Positions 39,063 to 39,067 of a DNA stretch of 39,067 bases are shown piece after piece. Every line of letters starts with the position of its first letter. Position 1 is the first letter of the stretch. This DNA comes from CAZLPY01 sp964561525 (lineage in GTDB: Bacteria > Patescibacteriota > UBA1384 > CAJBMM01): positions 1 to 39,067 of the forward strand of contig CAZLPY010000005.1 in assembly GCA_964561525.1 (NCBI GenBank). Direction: 5' to 3'. The notes beneath the pieces are model-generated. The model was given only the letters and a program-made list of their open reading frames with translations. It was not told the DNA's origin and searched no databases. The translations under genes were made by a program, and so were the position numbers.

Positions 39063-39067
39063 GCATA

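Overview
The window looks like a fragment of a Patescibacteria (Candidate Phyla Radiation) genome, probably Parcubacteria-like. This is inferred from compact housekeeping genes, overlapping start and stop codons, a bL27 with no cleavable N-terminal extension, an insertion-bearing nucleoside diphosphate kinase, and short intergenic repeats of the type common in these genomes. The standard code is used: TAA, TAG and TGA all end genes here. A run of 10 N inside dnaE shows that the window is a scaffold of at least two contigs.

Layout. 44-118 is tRNA-Glu. 216-3345 holds zwf, a NYN-domain nuclease and a convergent BRO-N/DinD-like gene. 3456-6861 (minus) is a NitT/TauT-type ABC transporter operon whose ATPase carries a second binding-protein-like domain and one in-frame amber codon. 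6923-8993 (minus) is a cassette of five small unknown proteins separated by RNA-like hairpins. It runs divergently from a TrmB-family regulator (9379-10128), with consensus promoters back to back. 10307-12402 holds gnd, an ECF sigma factor and a DUF1761 membrane protein. 12638-16478 holds a DUF2079 membrane protein, tRNA-Gln and an ABC-2 exporter pair. 16475-20377 (minus) holds a PIG-L deacetylase, a glycosyltransferase, gltX and yraN. 20432-21836 is a second small accessory unit: two small genes behind structured leaders, the first resembling DUF1874 (STIV B116/AcrIII-1). 22048-24193 (minus) holds rplS, rpmA and a Trm-G10/TRM11-like methyltransferase. 24358-28099 is dnaE with the gap. 28035-33716 (minus) holds a PH-domain membrane protein, a WecA/TagO-like transferase, ndk, an M16 peptidase, DedA, UppP and a PAP2 phosphatase. 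33967-34911 is a Xer recombinase. 34991-38938 (minus) holds pnp, rpsO and a DHH phosphoesterase.

How the genes work together. zwf and gnd give both dehydrogenases of the oxidative pentose phosphate pathway. WecA/TagO-like, UppP, PAP2 and DedA form a likely undecaprenyl-phosphate use-and-recycle neighbourhood, with the glycosyltransferase and PIG-L deacetylase as possible envelope-glycan partners. rpsO-pnp is the classical ribosomal protein/RNA decay pair.

The most unusual signals are these. (1) A repeated two-hairpin element joined by CCTGAGC occurs five times, only in the two small-gene cassettes. (2) At least seven genes have a -10 box 6-7 nt before the ATG, which implies leaderless mRNAs. 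(3) The transporter ATPase has a lone amber codon. (4) A short ORF before the TrmB gene duplicates its first 11 codons. (5) dnaE carries two diverged versions of the same N-terminal segment on either side of the gap.
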